From: DASWKG01 sp036396755
GTDB taxonomy: Bacteria; Actinomycetota; UBA4738; CALAEC01
Assembly: GCA_036396755.1 (NCBI GenBank)
Contig: DASWKG010000132.1
Coordinates: 1-12,043, forward strand
Direction of reading: 5' to 3'
Length of the DNA stretch: 12,043 nt
Position 1 is the stretch's first letter. Every line of letters starts with the position of its first letter. Made by a program: the position numbers and the translations under genes. Shown piece after piece: positions 1-6,322 of the stretch. The notes under the pieces are model-generated. The model worked only from the letters and a program-made list of their open reading frames with translations, was not told where the DNA came from and made no database searches.

Positions 1-195
1 GAGGCCGAGGGCCGCAGCTTGGCCGACGTGAAGCCCGACGAATGGTCGGGGCTCGACGCGCGGCTCGGGCCGGAGGTCCAGGACCTCTTGTCGGCCGAGG
101 TCTCGATCGTGCGGCGGGCCACCCCGGGCGGGCCGTCCCGGGGTTCGGTGGAAGCGCAGATCGCCCGGCTGCGTGCGCTGCTCGCCCCGGGCTGA
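1..195 (+). CDS. argH: Argininosuccinate lyase, C-terminal end (partial)
   Basis: This is the last 64 codons of a gene that begins before the window, read in frame 1 to the TGA at 193-195. The tail holds an SLADVKPDEW segment, a D-ARLGPEVQDLLS segment, then a VRRATPGGPSRGSVEAQ motif and a final leucine-rich helix. This order matches the C-terminal domain of argininosuccinate lyase, where SxRxxPGGTAPxxVxxQ is typical. The family enzyme splits argininosuccinate into arginine and fumarate, the last step of arginine biosynthesis, in the cytoplasm as a homotetramer. The catalytic core is outside the window and cannot be checked. Its stop lies 6 bp from the stop of the convergent aldolase gene, with no hairpin in between, so transcripts from the two sides probably overlap. 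Confidence 0.85.
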   Translation, partial: EAEGRSLADVKPDEWSGLDARLGPEVQDLLSAEVSIVRRATPGGPSRGSVEAQIARLRALLAPG

Positions 196-201
196 TCCAG
201 C

Positions 202-1080
202 TCAGCTCGGCGCGTCGCCCGTCGCGGCCAGCCCCTCGACGATCGCCGCCACCTGGGCGCGCTCGTCGTCCGTGACGCGGCGCAGCGGCCGCCGGACGGC
301 CTCGCCGACGGGAACGCCGCGCAGCCCGAGCGCCGCCTTCAGCGAGCCCGGCACCGGGAGCCGCTGGATCGCCGCGCGGGTGCCGGCCACGCGCCCTCCC
401 AGTTCGGGGTCCCGCGTCGCGACGAGCCGGGAGACGATCTCCGGGAACGCCGTGGCGAGCCCCGAGACGGCCCCCACCGCGCCGCGCTCGAGCCCCTCGA
501 GGATCAGGGCCTCGGGCCCGACCAGCACGTCGAGTCCTTCGAGCAGGTACGGCTCGAAGCGAGCGAACGGCGCGTCGGACACCTTGAGGCCGGCGAAGTT
601 CCCCGCCGCCTCCCGGAGGCGGCCGAGCACGGGCGGTGGCACCGCGTAGCCGCTGCGGTCGGCGAACTCGTAGACGTAGAAGGGGAGGGGCTGGCACGCG
701 CGCGCGGCCTCACGGAAGTGGCCGAGGAGGCCCTTCTCGTCGAAGGGGTAATAGGGCGGGGCGATGACCGCGACCGCGTCGGCGCCCGCGTCCGCAGCGT
801 GTGCCGCGAGGGCAGCGGTCGCCGCCGTGGTCTGCGCCCCGCAGTGCGCGGCGATCCTCAGGCGGCCGGCCGAAGCCTCGATGACCCGCTCGAGCACGCG
901 GCTTCGCTCATCGCTGTCGAGCATGATGCCCTCGCCGGTGGTGCCGAGCGCCAGGATCCCGTCGACCCCACCCCCGGCGAGGAAGTCGACGAGCGGCCCG
1001 ATCGCGCCCTCGTCGATCGACTCGCCGTCGTCCCGCAGCGGCGTGACGGCGGCCGCGAGCGTCCCCGAGAGCGTTCCCAT
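202..1080 (-). CDS. DapA/NanA superfamily (dihydrodipicolinate synthase-like) aldolase
   Basis: The 292-residue product has the length and layout of the class I Schiff-base aldolase barrel. The pyruvate-binding GTTGE motif is at 46-50, a YYPF segment is at 110-113, the relay tyrosine is Tyr137, Arg142 aligns with the carboxylate-binding arginine, and the Schiff-base lysine is Lys166 in GLKVSD. The segment around the tyrosine reads YEFADRSG where true DapA enzymes usually have YNxPGRTG. Substrate is therefore uncertain: dihydrodipicolinate synthase, or a relative acting on another pyruvate-derived aldol such as N-acetylneuraminate or a keto-deoxy sugar acid. The ATG start is chosen because MGTLSGTLAAAVTPL is a normal family N-terminus. 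The gene lies 31 bp after the M15 peptidase stop and is probably the last gene of that operon. A TACGCT hexamer 8 nt before the ATG (1089-1094, minus) could be an additional weak promoter. The catalytic set is complete, so the protein is probably active. Confidence 0.85.
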   Translation of the reverse strand: MGTLSGTLAAAVTPLRDDGESIDEGAIGPLVDFLAGGGVDGILALGTTGEGIMLDSDERSRVLERVIEASAGRLRIAAHCGAQTTAATAALAAHAADAGADAVAVIAPPYYPFDEKGLLGHFREAARACQPLPFYVYEFADRSGYAVPPPVLGRLREAAGNFAGLKVSDAPFARFEPYLLEGLDVLVGPEALILEGLERGAVGAVSGLATAFPEIVSRLVATRDPELGGRVAGTRAAIQRLPVPGSLKAALGLRGVPVGEAVRRPLRRVTDDERAQVAAIVEGLAATGDAPS

Positions 1081-1111
1081 CGCGACAGAGCGTACCGGAG
1101 GGCGGGCCGGC

Positions 1112-2293
1112 TCAGGACGGGGAGCGCAGGAACTCGAAGTGCATCCCGTCGGGGACCAGCCACCGCCCGCCCCACGTGAAGCCCCAGCGTTCGAACGCCT
1201 CGACGACGCGACGATCCATCGCGGGCTCGCTCCCCAGGCCGTTCGCCGACACGTTGAGATCGATCGCGATCCCCCACGAGTGGTGCGACAGGCCCGCGGC
1301 GGGGTCCCGGTTGATGAAGCGCGGGGAGTAGCAGCCCCCGTAGTCGCCCGGGTCGATCAGGTGGCCGAGTCCCCGCGCGACGAGGTCGCCCAGCGCCCCG
1401 CGGAGCAGGGGGACGATCGCCCGGTGGCACCGCACGGTCCCGAGCACCGGAACACGCGCGTCCACGACCTGCTCCCGCTCCCACCCCTGTTCGACGCGGA
1501 GGAAGCCGCCGGTCGCCGGGGCCGCCGCGAACTCCCCGAAGAGCTCCTTGACGCGAGCAGGCGGGAGCACCGCGTCGCCGTGGCGGAACACCGGGGTCTC
1601 GCCGGGCCCTCGTACGCGCAGACGCGCTCCGCCCGGCAGCAGCGAGCGGAGCCCTTCTTCAACCGCGCGCCGGGAGGTGTCGCGCGCCGGGTCGACGAGC
1701 AGGTAGCGAGGCCGCAACCCGCCGAGGCGCCCGCCCGTCGCCCGGGTCACCACCACCTCGTGCGCGCCGACCAGCTCGTCGGCCACCACCCCGCTCACGT
1801 CCAGCCGGACGCTGCCGAGCCGGAGCATGCCCCCCGCCCCGACCCCGCGGAGCGAGGCGCCGGTCTCGCCGAGCAGCGCCTCGCCCGGCCCGAGCCGCAG
1901 GAAGGTCGCTCGCTCGGCCGGGGGGACGAAGGCGGCGTACTCGTCGGCCGCCAGCGCCGCAACCTCGAGCGGCAACTGAAGACCCCGGGGCGGTCGGCGG
2001 ACCGGGCCGCCCGCGTCGCGCCACGCGGTCGCCCACGCGAGGCCGCTTCGGACCTCGGCGACCCGCGAGACCTCGGAGAGGGCGGCCGCATCCCCCGCGA
2101 GCCCCACCGGGAGCCGTCCCGGCGTCCAGGCCAGGAGCGTCCGGACCTCCGCCGCGCCGACGATCGCCTCCGCGGCGTCGGGCAGGGGCTCGGTCGCGGG
2201 CCCGGGAGCCGGGTCATCCTTGGCGAGCGTCAGCGTCACGCCGGCCGTGGCGCCGAGGAGCACCGCGAGGACCAGCGACCGTCGCCCCCTCAT
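1112..2293 (-). CDS. Membrane-anchored M15 family peptidase (VanY/D-Ala-D-Ala carboxypeptidase-like) with an extra N-terminal domain
   Basis: The 393-residue product starts with a basic MRGRRS and a hydrophobic stretch at about 7-23 with no lipobox cysteine, so it is an anchored or secreted extracytoplasmic protein. The C-terminal part (about 285-390) is an M15-type zinc peptidase. The SxHxxGxAxD motif gives His338 and Asp345, and DGMHFEF gives His385, completing the zinc site. This family trims D-Ala peptides of peptidoglycan. Residues about 110-260 form a separate region. Its LGETGASLRGVGAGGMLRL...VSGVV pattern resembles the periplasmic core of MacB/FtsX-type permeases, which is an inference from pattern only. 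The ATG at 2293 is chosen because it forms an ATGA overlap with the anti-sigma stop and has an AGGTG ribosome-binding site 5 nt upstream. The open frame continues upstream to an ATG at 2395, inside the anti-sigma gene. Coupling to sigma and anti-sigma genes suggests a role in cell-wall remodelling under stress. Confidence 0.82.
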   Translation of the reverse strand: MRGRRSLVLAVLLGATAGVTLTLAKDDPAPGPATEPLPDAAEAIVGAAEVRTLLAWTPGRLPVGLAGDAAALSEVSRVAEVRSGLAWATAWRDAGGPVRRPPRGLQLPLEVAALAADEYAAFVPPAERATFLRLGPGEALLGETGASLRGVGAGGMLRLGSVRLDVSGVVADELVGAHEVVVTRATGGRLGGLRPRYLLVDPARDTSRRAVEEGLRSLLPGGARLRVRGPGETPVFRHGDAVLPPARVKELFGEFAAAPATGGFLRVEQGWEREQVVDARVPVLGTVRCHRAIVPLLRGALGDLVARGLGHLIDPGDYGGCYSPRFINRDPAAGLSHHSWGIAIDLNVSANGLGSEPAMDRRVVEAFERWGFTWGGRWLVPDGMHFEFLRSPS

Positions 2294-4200
2294 CGGTGCA
2301 CCTGGGGCGGGCGCAGCGAGGATGCGATGGCCAGCAGCCCGGCGAGGTCGAGGCCGTCGCCGCGCAGCGACCGGTAGACGCCGCCCTCGACCCACTCCAG
2401 CTCGCCGCGCGACACCGCGTAGCGGCCGGTCACTCCCCGCACCCGAACCGCGAGCACGTCGGGGTCCATGGGCGGCGCCAGTCCCTCTCCGGGCGCCTGA
2501 TGCAGCCGGACACCCGCGCCGCCGAGCTCGATATCTTCACGGCGGAAGTACACGGTCGCCGCGACCGCGTCACCGGTCCTCAAAAGCTGGATCGTCCAAC
2601 GCCGGTAGCCGGCGGGGAGGCTGGCCGGCAGCACGAGGCCGGGCACCAGCCGGACCGCGCGCTCAAGCGGTACCTGCGTCTCGAGCGAGCCGCCCGGCCA
2701 CCGCCGGACGAGCCACTCGGCCGGCGTCGGGAGGCCGCGAACGGGCAGCGAGGCGGCCACGGCGAGAAGCTCCTCCATAGGGAGGTTCGACTCCACGTAC
2801 AGGTCCCACCCCCGGGCATGGATCGAGAGCCGCCGGCCGAGCGACGCCGTGGCCGGCTCGTAGTGGGCGAACCCTCCGCCGGGAAGCTCGAGCGGCGCGG
2901 CGAGCGGCCCGACCTCGCCGAACGGCGAGGGCTCGTCCCACGAGCGCGTCTCCCGGATCTTCAGCCACGAGAGCCCCCGTGAATAGGAGAGGAGCACCTC
3001 GCCGTCGGGGCGACCACCCCCGCTGAAGGTCCCGAACCGGTACGGGCGGAGGTCGAGGAGCTGCGCGGGAAGGACCGGCGGGGCCCCGGCCACCTCCGCG
3101 ATCGCGCCGGGCTCCACCTCGCGAAAGCCCTCGTCGCGCGCGCCGGCCGTGGCCGCCGGCCCCGTCGGCGCAGCCGCGCTGCTCCCGACCCGGAAAGACC
3201 CGGCCGTCACGCGGAGGATCTCGCGGCCGGGCGGCTCGGGCGGCAGCCCGTGTGCGAGCGCCCATCGGTCGCGCTCGGCGGCGGCTGACGGGAAGACCCG
3301 CATCTCCAGCGGGAACCACGTCTCGCGGTCGAGCGAGACGTGCACCGCGTCCTGGGGGAAGAACGGCCGCCACGATCCACCCGCCTGGAACGCGAACAGC
3401 GGCGAGGCGTCGCGGAAGGGGAGCGCGACCGTCACCACCGGCCGGCCGAGCAGCGTGGTCTCGCCGATCACCCGGGCGGCTCCCGACGCCGCGAGGGTCT
3501 GCAGCGGCAGGATGATGTCTGTCGGAAGCGGCGCGTCCCCGTCGAACGGCTCCCGGCCGCGGACCGCCGTCGTCTCCGCGGTCCCGGGGCAGGCGGGGAG
3601 GGACTGCCGCGGGCAGGTGCGCGGCGCGGTCAGGCTCCATCGGTCTCGGTCAACGGCGAGCCGAAGGTCGCCGTCGAGCCATGCCTCGCTCGGATACGCG
3701 GTGCGGTCTCGCAGCTCGATGCTCAGCCGCTCTGGGGCGCGGAAGGCGATGGAGAGGTCGAAGCGCCGGATGGGGACGTCGGCATGGAAGTTGCGCTCGA
3801 GGACCGTGAAGGCGCCGTCGTACGCCGTCACGCCGGGCGCCGCCTCGGCCACGAGCCGCGGGAGGTCGCCGGCGCGAGCCGACGGGCCACGGATGCCCGG
3901 GAGCGCGCCCGCCAGCACGGCCGCGGCCAGCGCCGCCGCGGCGAACGAGGCCGCGGGCCGCCGCCATCCCGGCGCGATCCACCCCGGGCGCGGCTCGGCC
4001 GCGACCCGTTCCATGATCGCCGGGACGAGGTCGGGGACGGCGGCGGCGGGCTCGAGGCGAGCGACCTCGCGGATCCGCCGGGCGCGGTCGAGGAAGGTCC
4101 GGCAGGCGGGGCAGGTCTCGAGGTGGGCGTCGACCGAAGCGTCGACCGCTGCGCCGTCGAGCCGACCCGACAGCTCGCGCTCCGCCGCGTCACACCTCAT
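2290..4200 (-). CDS. Transmembrane zinc-finger anti-sigma factor with RseB/LolA-like and tandem DUF4367-like extracytoplasmic regions
   Basis: The 636-residue product begins with a cytoplasmic anti-sigma zinc finger: Cys3, then His26-x3-Cys30-x2-Cys33, the classic ZAS spacing. One hydrophobic helix (about 83-104) follows. The long remainder should lie outside the membrane. Residues about 112-340 have the ordering of RseB/LolA-like lipid-binding folds (a repeated strand pattern, FRAPERLSIEL, then later DRETWFPLEMRVF). This region also holds a cysteine pair, Cys196 and Cys204, that could form a disulfide. Two further modules, about 378-487 and 518-632, each end in a leucine-rich LLAxAxSL helix after a strand-rich stretch, resembling DUF4367 domains. 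The gene overlaps the upstream sigma gene by 11 bp with a strong GGGGAG site 7 nt before the ATG, and its stop overlaps the M15 start as ATGA. Inferred role: membrane tether that holds the neighbouring ECF sigma factor until an envelope signal arrives. The anti-sigma role is well supported; the sensor-domain labels are less certain. Confidence 0.8.
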   Translation of the reverse strand: MRCDAAERELSGRLDGAAVDASVDAHLETCPACRTFLDRARRIREVARLEPAAAVPDLVPAIMERVAAEPRPGWIAPGWRRPAASFAAAALAAAVLAGALPGIRGPSARAGDLPRLVAEAAPGVTAYDGAFTVLERNFHADVPIRRFDLSIAFRAPERLSIELRDRTAYPSEAWLDGDLRLAVDRDRWSLTAPRTCPRQSLPACPGTAETTAVRGREPFDGDAPLPTDIILPLQTLAASGAARVIGETTLLGRPVVTVALPFRDASPLFAFQAGGSWRPFFPQDAVHVSLDRETWFPLEMRVFPSAAAERDRWALAHGLPPEPPGREILRVTAGSFRVGSSAAAPTGPAATAGARDEGFREVEPGAIAEVAGAPPVLPAQLLDLRPYRFGTFSGGGRPDGEVLLSYSRGLSWLKIRETRSWDEPSPFGEVGPLAAPLELPGGGFAHYEPATASLGRRLSIHARGWDLYVESNLPMEELLAVAASLPVRGLPTPAEWLVRRWPGGSLETQVPLERAVRLVPGLVLPASLPAGYRRWTIQLLRTGDAVAATVYFRREDIELGGAGVRLHQAPGEGLAPPMDPDVLAVRVRGVTGRYAVSRGELEWVEGGVYRSLRGDGLDLAGLLAIASSLRPPQVHR

Positions 4201-4729
4201 CGGCGAGCTCCCCCTCGTCGAGCGCCGCCATCAGCAGGCGTCGCGCCCGATGCATCCGGCTCTTCAGCGTCCCGGGGAAGACGCCCAGCACCTCCGCGGC
4301 CTCGCGGTAGGACAGCCCGAACACCTCGATCAGCACGAACGCCTCTCGGAGCCCGGGGGGCAGGTCGTCGACCGCCGCCCCCAGGGCGGCGCGCAGGGTG
4401 GGGTCGGGGACCGGCCGCTCGTCGGCGGCCCGCTCGACGAGTCGTCGCTGGCGGGCGCTCCGCCGAACGGCGTCGACGGCCGCGTTCCGCGCGATCCGCA
4501 GGACCCAGGTCGAGAAGGTCGAGCGGCCGCGGAACGAGCCGAGGGATCGGTACGCGCGGATGAAGGCTTCCTGGGTGATGTCCTCGGCCGTCTGGCGGTC
4601 GCGGACGAGTCGCAGGACGAAGCGGTAGACGGAGCCCTGGTGGGTGCGGACGAGCTCCTCGAAGGCCGCCGGGTCTCCCCGCCGTGCCCGCCGAACGACG
4701 TCCGGCTCAGGCTCGCGCGCTCCGCCGAT
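4190..4729 (-). CDS. ECF-type RNA polymerase sigma factor (start uncertain, possible AUC start)
   Basis: Translation of this frame gives an intact ECF sigma factor of about 179 residues. Region 2 holds DPAAFEELVRTH, the DRQTAEDITQEAFIRAYRSL core-binding motif and STFSTWVLRIARNAAVDAVRR. Region 4 holds AVDDLPPGLREAFVLIEV, then GLSYREAAEVLGVFPGTLKSR with the HTH, ending in MHRARRLL. No ATG, GTG or TTG lies in frame between the upstream in-frame TGA (4772-4774) and region 2. The coordinates given use the ATC at 4727-4729, which follows GGAGGG (4735-4740) by 5 nt and gives MGGAREPEPDVVRRARRGD, a normal ECF N-terminus. Alternatives are a one-base sequence error in the GCGCGCG tract joining the ATG at 4734 to this frame, or a -1 frameshift. 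The gene follows osmC directly and overlaps the anti-sigma gene by 11 bp, so it is translationally coupled to its likely partner. It directs RNA polymerase to a stress regulon whose promoter motif cannot be read here. Confidence 0.85.
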   Translation of the reverse strand: MGGAREPEPDVVRRARRGDPAAFEELVRTHQGSVYRFVLRLVRDRQTAEDITQEAFIRAYRSLGSFRGRSTFSTWVLRIARNAAVDAVRRSARQRRLVERAADERPVPDPTLRAALGAAVDDLPPGLREAFVLIEVFGLSYREAAEVLGVFPGTLKSRMHRARRLLMAALDEGELADEV

Positions 4730-4734
4730 ACCAT

Positions 4735-4740
4735 CCCTCC
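4735..4740 (-). promoter_or_regulatory. Shine-Dalgarno sequence for the ECF sigma gene
   Basis: The minus strand reads GGAGGG here. It is followed by ATGGT and then the in-frame ATC of the sigma gene. The site is only 0-1 nt from the out-of-frame ATG at 4734, too close to serve it, but it is 5-6 nt from the ATC, which is the usual optimum. This is the main argument for initiation at ATC. Confidence 0.55.
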
Positions 4741-4771
4741 GCGCGATAGACGCCCGCGAGGCCCGCCTGGT

Positions 4772-5170
4772 TCATCTAGAGGCCTCGTCGAGGCGGTAGG
4801 TCACCTCGATCTCGATGCCGGGATCGAGCGAGGCGAGCACGGGACACTCCTTCCGCGCCAGACGGATCGCTCGCTCCATGACCGCGGGCTCGAGCGCGGG
4901 GCCGGAGGCGACGAAGGTGATCCCGATGCTTCGGAAAGCTCCCGGCGGGCCCTCGTCTCGCTCCGCCTCGATCTCCGCGAGCAGCGCGCTCATGTCCTGC
5001 CGGCTCTTCCGCATGATCGTCACCACGTCGTACGCGAGGCAGGACGCGAGCGAGAGCGCCAGGAGGTCCGCGGGGTCCGCTCCCTCGCGCCCCCCGGCGT
5101 CGATCGCCACCCGCACGCCGCGCGAGTCCGTGCCCACGAAGCGCAGGTCGCCGTCCCAGTCGAGCCGCAT
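4772..5170 (-). CDS. OsmC family protein
   Basis: The 132-residue product matches the OsmC/Ohr/YhfA fold in length and motif order. A short N-terminal strand pair (MRLDWDGDLRFVGTD) is followed by GREGADPADLLALSLASC, with the first conserved cysteine Cys44 at the start of the central helix, and by RLARKECPVLASL with the second, Cys109. OsmC proteins with both cysteines reduce organic hydroperoxides through a thiol cycle; YhfA-like members are less well understood, and the sequence resembles that branch. The ATG at 5170 is preferred over an in-frame ATG at 5251 because the conserved fold begins here and the longer form would run across the divergent promoter and into the oxidoreductase gene. 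Its TGA overlaps an ATG (ATGA at 4772-4775) that opens only a 22-codon frame before the sigma gene. It is probably the first gene of the sigma operon, which links redox stress to that circuit. No convincing promoter was seen upstream. Confidence 0.82.
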   Translation of the reverse strand: MRLDWDGDLRFVGTDSRGVRVAIDAGGREGADPADLLALSLASCLAYDVVTIMRKSRQDMSALLAEIEAERDEGPPGAFRSIGITFVASGPALEPAVMERAIRLARKECPVLASLDPGIEIEVTYRLDEASR

Positions 5171-5179
5171 CCGCCCACT

Positions 5180-5209
5180 TTGCCCCAACCTCGCCGGCGG
5201 GACTACCCT
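5180..5209 (+). promoter_or_regulatory. Probable promoter of the F420 oxidoreductase gene (leaderless)
   Basis: TTGCCC at 5180-5185 and TACCCT at 5204-5209 are separated by 18 bp and resemble housekeeping -35 and -10 boxes. The ATG at 5217 begins 7 nt after the -10 box, so transcription should start at or next to the initiation codon. There is no room for a Shine-Dalgarno sequence. Leaderless genes of this type are common in actinobacteria. This lies in the 46-bp gap between divergent start codons. Confidence 0.5.
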
Positions 5210-5216
5210 TCGTCCC

Positions 5217-6224
5217 ATGCCACCGCTCGGGATCGTCATCGGCGGACCCATGAAGATGATCGCCGACCTCGCGAAGATCGCGGAGGACGGCGGCTACGAG
5301 AGCGTGTGGGTCGCCGAGACCGCGCGAACGCCCTTCGTGCAGGCGGCGATCGCCTGCCAGGTGACGAGCCGAGTGACGGTCGGGACCGCGATCGCGCTCG
5401 CCTTCCCGCGGAGCCCCACCATCGCGGCGATGACCGCGCGCGACCTCGCGGAGCTGTCGGGAGGCCGCTTCGTGCTCGGGCTGGGCTCGCAGGTGAAGCG
5501 GGTGAACGTCGAGCGATTCGGCGTCCCGTTCGAGCACCCGGCGCCGAAGATGGTGGAGTACGCCGAGGCGGTGCGAGCCGTGCTCGACACGTTCGAGGGC
5601 AAGCCCATCGACTTCCACGGCCGCTTCTACGAGCTCACGATGCCGCCGTTCCCCGGTGCCGAGTCGGCCGGCGTGATCCCGCTCTACCTCGCGGCCGTCA
5701 ACGCGAGGATGGCGGAGGCCGCCGGCACCACCTACGACGGCCTGCTCGGCCACCCGATGACCTCGCCGAGCTACATCCGCGACGTCGTCCGGCCCGCCGT
5801 CGAGCGCGGGGCGCGCGCCGCGGGTCGCGACCCCGCCGACGTGAGCGTCACCACCAGCGTGATCCTGCAGATCAACGAGGACCGCGAGCGCGCGCGCCGC
5901 GAGGCCGCCTACCAGATCGGCTTCTACGCGACGACCCGCACCTACACGCCGGTGCTCGCGGTCCACGGGTTCGACGACCTCGTGCCCCCGCTGCGGGAGG
6001 CGCACGCCCGCAAGGACATGGAGGCGATGGCCGATATCGCGCTCCCGATGGTCGACACCTACGCGATCGTGGGGGCGAGCCCCGACGAGTGCCGGGAGCG
6101 GCTGGCCGCGTTCGACGGCGTGGCCGACCGGGTGATCCTCGGCCCCGCGTGGGTCGGCCCGTCGCAGTCCGCCATCGTCGAGAACTACCGGGCGATCCTC
6201 ACGGGGCTCGCCCCCGGGCGGTGA
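5217..6224 (+). CDS. Luciferase-like F420-dependent oxidoreductase (MSMEG_2256-like)
   Basis: The 335-residue product is a luciferase-like monooxygenase-fold (TIM barrel) enzyme of the type that binds coenzyme F420. Recognisable parts are GYESVWVAETARTPF (27-40), TVGTAIALAFPRSP (54-67), the ARDLAELSGGRFVLGLGSQV block (74-93) typical of the superfamily, HPAPKMVEYAEAVRAV (107-122), and a C-terminal GVADRVILGPAW. The layout resembles the actinobacterial MSMEG_2256 group. Family knowledge gives hydride transfer with F420; the substrate is unknown. The ATG at 5217 is chosen because the barrel's first strand (LGIVIGGP) follows at once and a promoter lies 7 nt upstream. An open frame extends upstream over osmC and is discounted. 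The TGA overlaps a GTG (GTGA at 6221) opening a hydrolase remnant, and the glycosyltransferase gene follows, so these form one transcript. The enzyme implies that the host makes F420. Confidence 0.85.
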   Translation: MPPLGIVIGGPMKMIADLAKIAEDGGYESVWVAETARTPFVQAAIACQVTSRVTVGTAIALAFPRSPTIAAMTARDLAELSGGRFVLGLGSQVKRVNVERFGVPFEHPAPKMVEYAEAVRAVLDTFEGKPIDFHGRFYELTMPPFPGAESAGVIPLYLAAVNARMAEAAGTTYDGLLGHPMTSPSYIRDVVRPAVERGARAAGRDPADVSVTTSVILQINEDRERARREAAYQIGFYATTRTYTPVLAVHGFDDLVPPLREAHARKDMEAMADIALPMVDTYAIVGASPDECRERLAAFDGVADRVILGPAWVGPSQSAIVENYRAILTGLAPGR

Positions 6225-6322
6225 GCCCGCACCTCGATCGCCTCGACGGCGCGCGCCTCTACCAGGAGACCCACGGCGACCCCGAGCACCCGCCGATCGT
6301 CCTGCTCGAGGCGACGCGATGA
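6221..6322 (+). pseudogene. Truncated alpha/beta hydrolase N-terminus (33 codons)
   Basis: A GTG at 6221 overlaps the oxidoreductase stop (GTGA) and opens a 33-codon frame ending in TGA at 6320-6322, which overlaps the next ATG as ATGA. The peptide reads LDGARLYQETHGDPEHPPIVLLE, the typical first strands of an alpha/beta hydrolase (normally DGxxLYYExHGDPxxPPIVLLHG or LLEG), and then stops after ATR. Everything after the oxyanion strand is missing, including the nucleophile elbow and the catalytic histidine. The likely history is an internal deletion that joined the hydrolase start to the region before the glycosyltransferase. The fragment still carries the GAGG ribosome-binding site of the next gene and may persist for translational coupling. 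It could instead be a real short peptide gene, but nothing suggests a function. Confidence 0.55.

Noticed and set aside
196..201. A terminator between argH and the convergent aldolase gene.
   Set aside because: Only 6 bp separate the stops, and no stem-loop with a T-run was seen there.
2294..2395. An upstream in-frame ATG (2395) for the M15 peptidase, adding 34 residues.
   Set aside because: It would lie far inside the anti-sigma gene. The later ATG has a stop/start overlap, a ribosome-binding site and a signal-anchor directly after it.
5171..5251. An upstream in-frame ATG (5251) for the OsmC gene, adding 27 residues.
   Set aside because: It would overlap the coding start and promoter of the divergent oxidoreductase, and the added residues do not look like the OsmC fold.
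3149..6322. A plus-strand open frame of over 1000 codons across the anti-sigma, sigma, osmC and oxidoreductase genes.
   Set aside because: It is composition-biased, matches no family and runs through four clear genes. Only its last 33 codons, from 6221, show family similarity.
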